Positions 4,744 through 6,526 of a DNA stretch of 6,526 nt are shown here, one piece after another. Both the position numbers and the translations under genes were made by a program. Positions within the stretch are counted from its first letter, which is position 1; every line of letters starts with the position of its first letter. This DNA is from Oscillospiraceae bacterium. Its GTDB lineage: Bacteria > Bacillota > Clostridia > Oscillospirales > Oscillospiraceae. The DNA is taken from assembly GCA_017400415.1 (NCBI GenBank), contig JAFPTE010000128.1, forward strand, positions 1 through 6,526, written 5' to 3'. The notes under the pieces are model-generated. The model searched no databases. It was given only the letters and a program-made list of their open reading frames with translations, and had not been told where the DNA came from.

Positions 4744-6526
4744 ATGCTGGTGTACCAAATGATAAAACGTTTGTCCACAATTATACTTTCTGCTCTGCTT
4801 CTCATGAGCTGGCTGTGCGTGCCCTCGGCGGCTGCCGGCGGCGGTACGGGTGAGGCTGTTTATTCAAACACCTCCGAGCTGCTGCCCGGTTACTCGTTTA
4901 TTAACGAGGTATCCTATGACGCCCTGGGGCAGAGACAGGAGACATCTGTTCTGACAGTCAGCGCAGACAGCCCCGTGCGCCCGATGTGCGTCACTGCGCC
5001 CGATATTTACAGCGGCGCTTCCATTGATGAGGTCATCTCATATTACATGGAGCGTGACGTTAATGTGGTCGGGGCAGTAAATGCGGACTTCTTCGGGCCT
5101 GTTTCAAAAAACCCTCTGGGCATTGCCATTGAAGACGGAATCTTCAAGTCCAGCCCCGAGGATGAAAACATCCTGGGCTTTGGCCCGGATGGGCCCTTCT
5201 TCCTTCCGAAAACCCAGATAACCCTGACCCTTACAAATATCGGCGGGTCCTTCCTGGCCCAAAACAGGGGCAAGAGCTTTACCTTCACCCATTTCAACAA
5301 GGGCAGGAACGACTACGGCGGGCTGTACCTCATGAATGACCAGTTCGGCAGCTCAACCCACACCGTAAGCGAGGGCTGGGCAGTCAGACTCAAGAGGGAG
5401 AGCGGCAAATACGGCCTGCGTGATGCGGTGTCATTCACGGTGGTTGACGTGATACCCTCCGGAACGGACTTTGTGATCGGGGACAACATGGCGGTGCTGA
5501 CAAGCGACAAGCTCAGCAGGAGGGAGGACGTTCTGAAGTCCTTCACCGTGGGGGACAAGGTTTTGCTGACCTTCCAGTGCTCCGACTTAAGGCTCAAGCG
5601 TGCCACGAATGCCACCGGCTGCGGAGACCTTCTCGTAAACAACGGACAGATCACAAGCAGTATCCTCTGGGACAAGGATATTTATGAGTCCAATCCCCGG
5701 ACAGCCTTCGGTGTAAAGGCCGACGGAACAATGGTGTTCTACACCCTGGACGGCAGACAGAAATCCCGCTCCGTCGGCTGTGACCTTCTGGCCCTGGCAC
5801 AGGATCTTAAGGATATGGGCTGCACCTTTGCCGTAAACCTGGACGGCGGCGGCTCCACGGCCCTGTCCTACCATCGGCCTGCTGATGCGAGGACCTCTTT
5901 GGCGACCAGCCCCTCCTTCGGCTACAACCGGATCTGCGGCTCCTACATACTTCTCGTCTCTGAAGCCGAAAACACCGGCCTGCCCCGCCACCTGGCCTCC
6001 GGGCAAGAGGGGAGAATGGTCCTTGCGGGCTCTACGATCGATCTGAATCTGGTGGCCGCCGACGATACTCTTTCTCCGGCGCCTCTGCCAGAGGACGTGC
6101 TGATAACCTCGGACACTCATAGAATCGGTTACGTTACGAGATACACGGTGCCAGATGCCTCCGGGAGGGAAACGCTTCTGCTCTCGTCCTCGTCCTCCGG
6201 CGCAAGCGGTCTTCTTCACCTCCACGTCATCGCTCCGGAGGAGACCACAATCATGCTCATTGATGCGTCTACGGGACGTGAGCCCGCCCTCGGTTATCTG
6301 GACAGGGGAGCGGAGGTCGTTCTCTGCCCCTCAATCTCTTATTGCGGCAAAAGCGTTTTCTATTCAGATGATCAGCCGATATTTGCCGTCAGTGACAGTG
6401 TGGGCTATATTGATGAGGACAATACCCTTGTCGTGACGGGCAATCCCGGCGTCTCCGGCACGCTTTCCTTCCGGCTGGGGAACCATTATGAGGAATTCAC
6501 TGTCACGGTTGTTAGCCATTATGCGG
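4744..6526 (+). CDS. secreted phosphodiester glycosidase family protein (NAGPA/DUF2233), 3' end outside window
   Basis: The reading frame runs open to the right edge, with at least 594 codons. The N-terminus is a signal peptide: Lys8-Arg9, a hydrophobic core at about 10-26 and a PSAAAG cleavage site near 29-32. No lipobox is seen. The NAGPA-type domain spans about 60-400, with NADFF (113-117), NPRTAFGV (317-324) leading to LDGRQ (335-339), and the signature NLDGGGST (365-372). Family members cleave sugar-1-phosphodiesters, as in the human enzyme that uncovers mannose 6-phosphate. Bacterial substrates are mostly unknown, with wall or exopolysaccharide phosphodiesters a plausible guess. Residues from about 405 onward are beta-rich and Ig-like in look, with a Ser run at 481-485; relatives often carry wall-binding repeats further on. 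ATG 4744 has no clear SD. ATG 4759 has only GGTG six bases before it, but gives a cleaner signal peptide, MIKRLSTIIL. The true start is unsettled. Confidence 0.88.
   Translation, partial: MLVYQMIKRLSTIILSALLLMSWLCVPSAAAGGGTGEAVYSNTSELLPGYSFINEVSYDALGQRQETSVLTVSADSPVRPMCVTAPDIYSGASIDEVISYYMERDVNVVGAVNADFFGPVSKNPLGIAIEDGIFKSSPEDENILGFGPDGPFFLPKTQITLTLTNIGGSFLAQNRGKSFTFTHFNKGRNDYGGLYLMNDQFGSSTHTVSEGWAVRLKRESGKYGLRDAVSFTVVDVIPSGTDFVIGDNMAVLTSDKLSRREDVLKSFTVGDKVLLTFQCSDLRLKRATNATGCGDLLVNNGQITSSILWDKDIYESNPRTAFGVKADGTMVFYTLDGRQKSRSVGCDLLALAQDLKDMGCTFAVNLDGGGSTALSYHRPADARTSLATSPSFGYNRICGSYILLVSEAENTGLPRHLASGQEGRMVLAGSTIDLNLVAADDTLSPAPLPEDVLITSDTHRIGYVTRYTVPDASGRETLLLSSSSSGASGLLHLHVIAPEETTIMLIDASTGREPALGYLDRGAEVVLCPSISYCGKSVFYSDDQPIFAVSDSVGYIDEDNTLVVTGNPGVSGTLSFRLGNHYEEFTVTVVSHYA

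Noticed and set aside
5587..6225. Long antisense open frame (212 codons) opposite the glycosidase gene
   Set aside because: It lies wholly inside a convincing coding frame with NAGPA motifs on the + strand, and its translation shows no recognisable family. Such shadows are common in GC-rich genes.
1..6526. Mobile elements, CRISPR arrays, tRNA or rRNA genes, phage or defence genes
   Set aside because: Coding sequence occupies nearly all of the window in five recognisable chromosomal genes. No direct repeat array, transposase, RNA gene fold or composition break was seen. I found no support for a novel defence or mobile system.

Overview
This 6.5 kb window is dense, ordinary-looking chromosomal DNA with five genes in a row on the + strand. 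GC content looks to be in the high 50s (judged by eye). The genes point to an endospore-forming Firmicute, most likely a higher-GC clostridial lineage such as the Oscillospiraceae. The evidence for this is a YunB-type sporulation protein, clostridia-like MurD and LigA sequence variants, strong AGGAGG/GAGGTGA ribosome binding sites, and a PLP enzyme of the YnbB family that is common in Firmicutes. The species cannot be named from this window.

Layout: (1) 1-791, the 3' part of murD (peptidoglycan precursor synthesis), cut by the window edge. (2) 794-1975, a PLP-dependent enzyme of the 'methionine gamma-lyase / aluminium resistance protein' (YnbB) family, 2 bases after murD. (3) A 96-base gap, 1976-2071, holding two back-to-back inverted repeats and a tentative sporulation-type promoter. 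(4) 2072-2731, yunB. (5) 2745-4733, a full-length ligA (NAD-dependent DNA ligase), whose ribosome binding site overlaps the yunB stop codon. (6) 4744 to beyond the right edge, a secreted phosphodiester glycosidase (NAGPA/DUF2233 family) with an export signal and an uncharacterised C-terminal tail. A good SigA-like extended -10 promoter lies inside the last codons of ligA and would serve this last gene.

The tight spacing and the absence of any recognisable terminator suggest one read-through unit, murD to ligA, with possible extra promoters before yunB and before the glycosidase. MurD and LigA are essential housekeeping enzymes. YunB is a sporulation protein, and the glycosidase acts outside the cell, perhaps on envelope polymers. 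A shared theme of cell envelope and spore building is possible, but it is an inference.

I found no RNA gene, mobile element, CRISPR array or phage gene, and no convincing undescribed system. The best leads are the regulatory signals at the two junctions, the sporulation gene embedded in a housekeeping unit, and the two enzymes (PLP enzyme, glycosidase) whose natural substrates are unknown.
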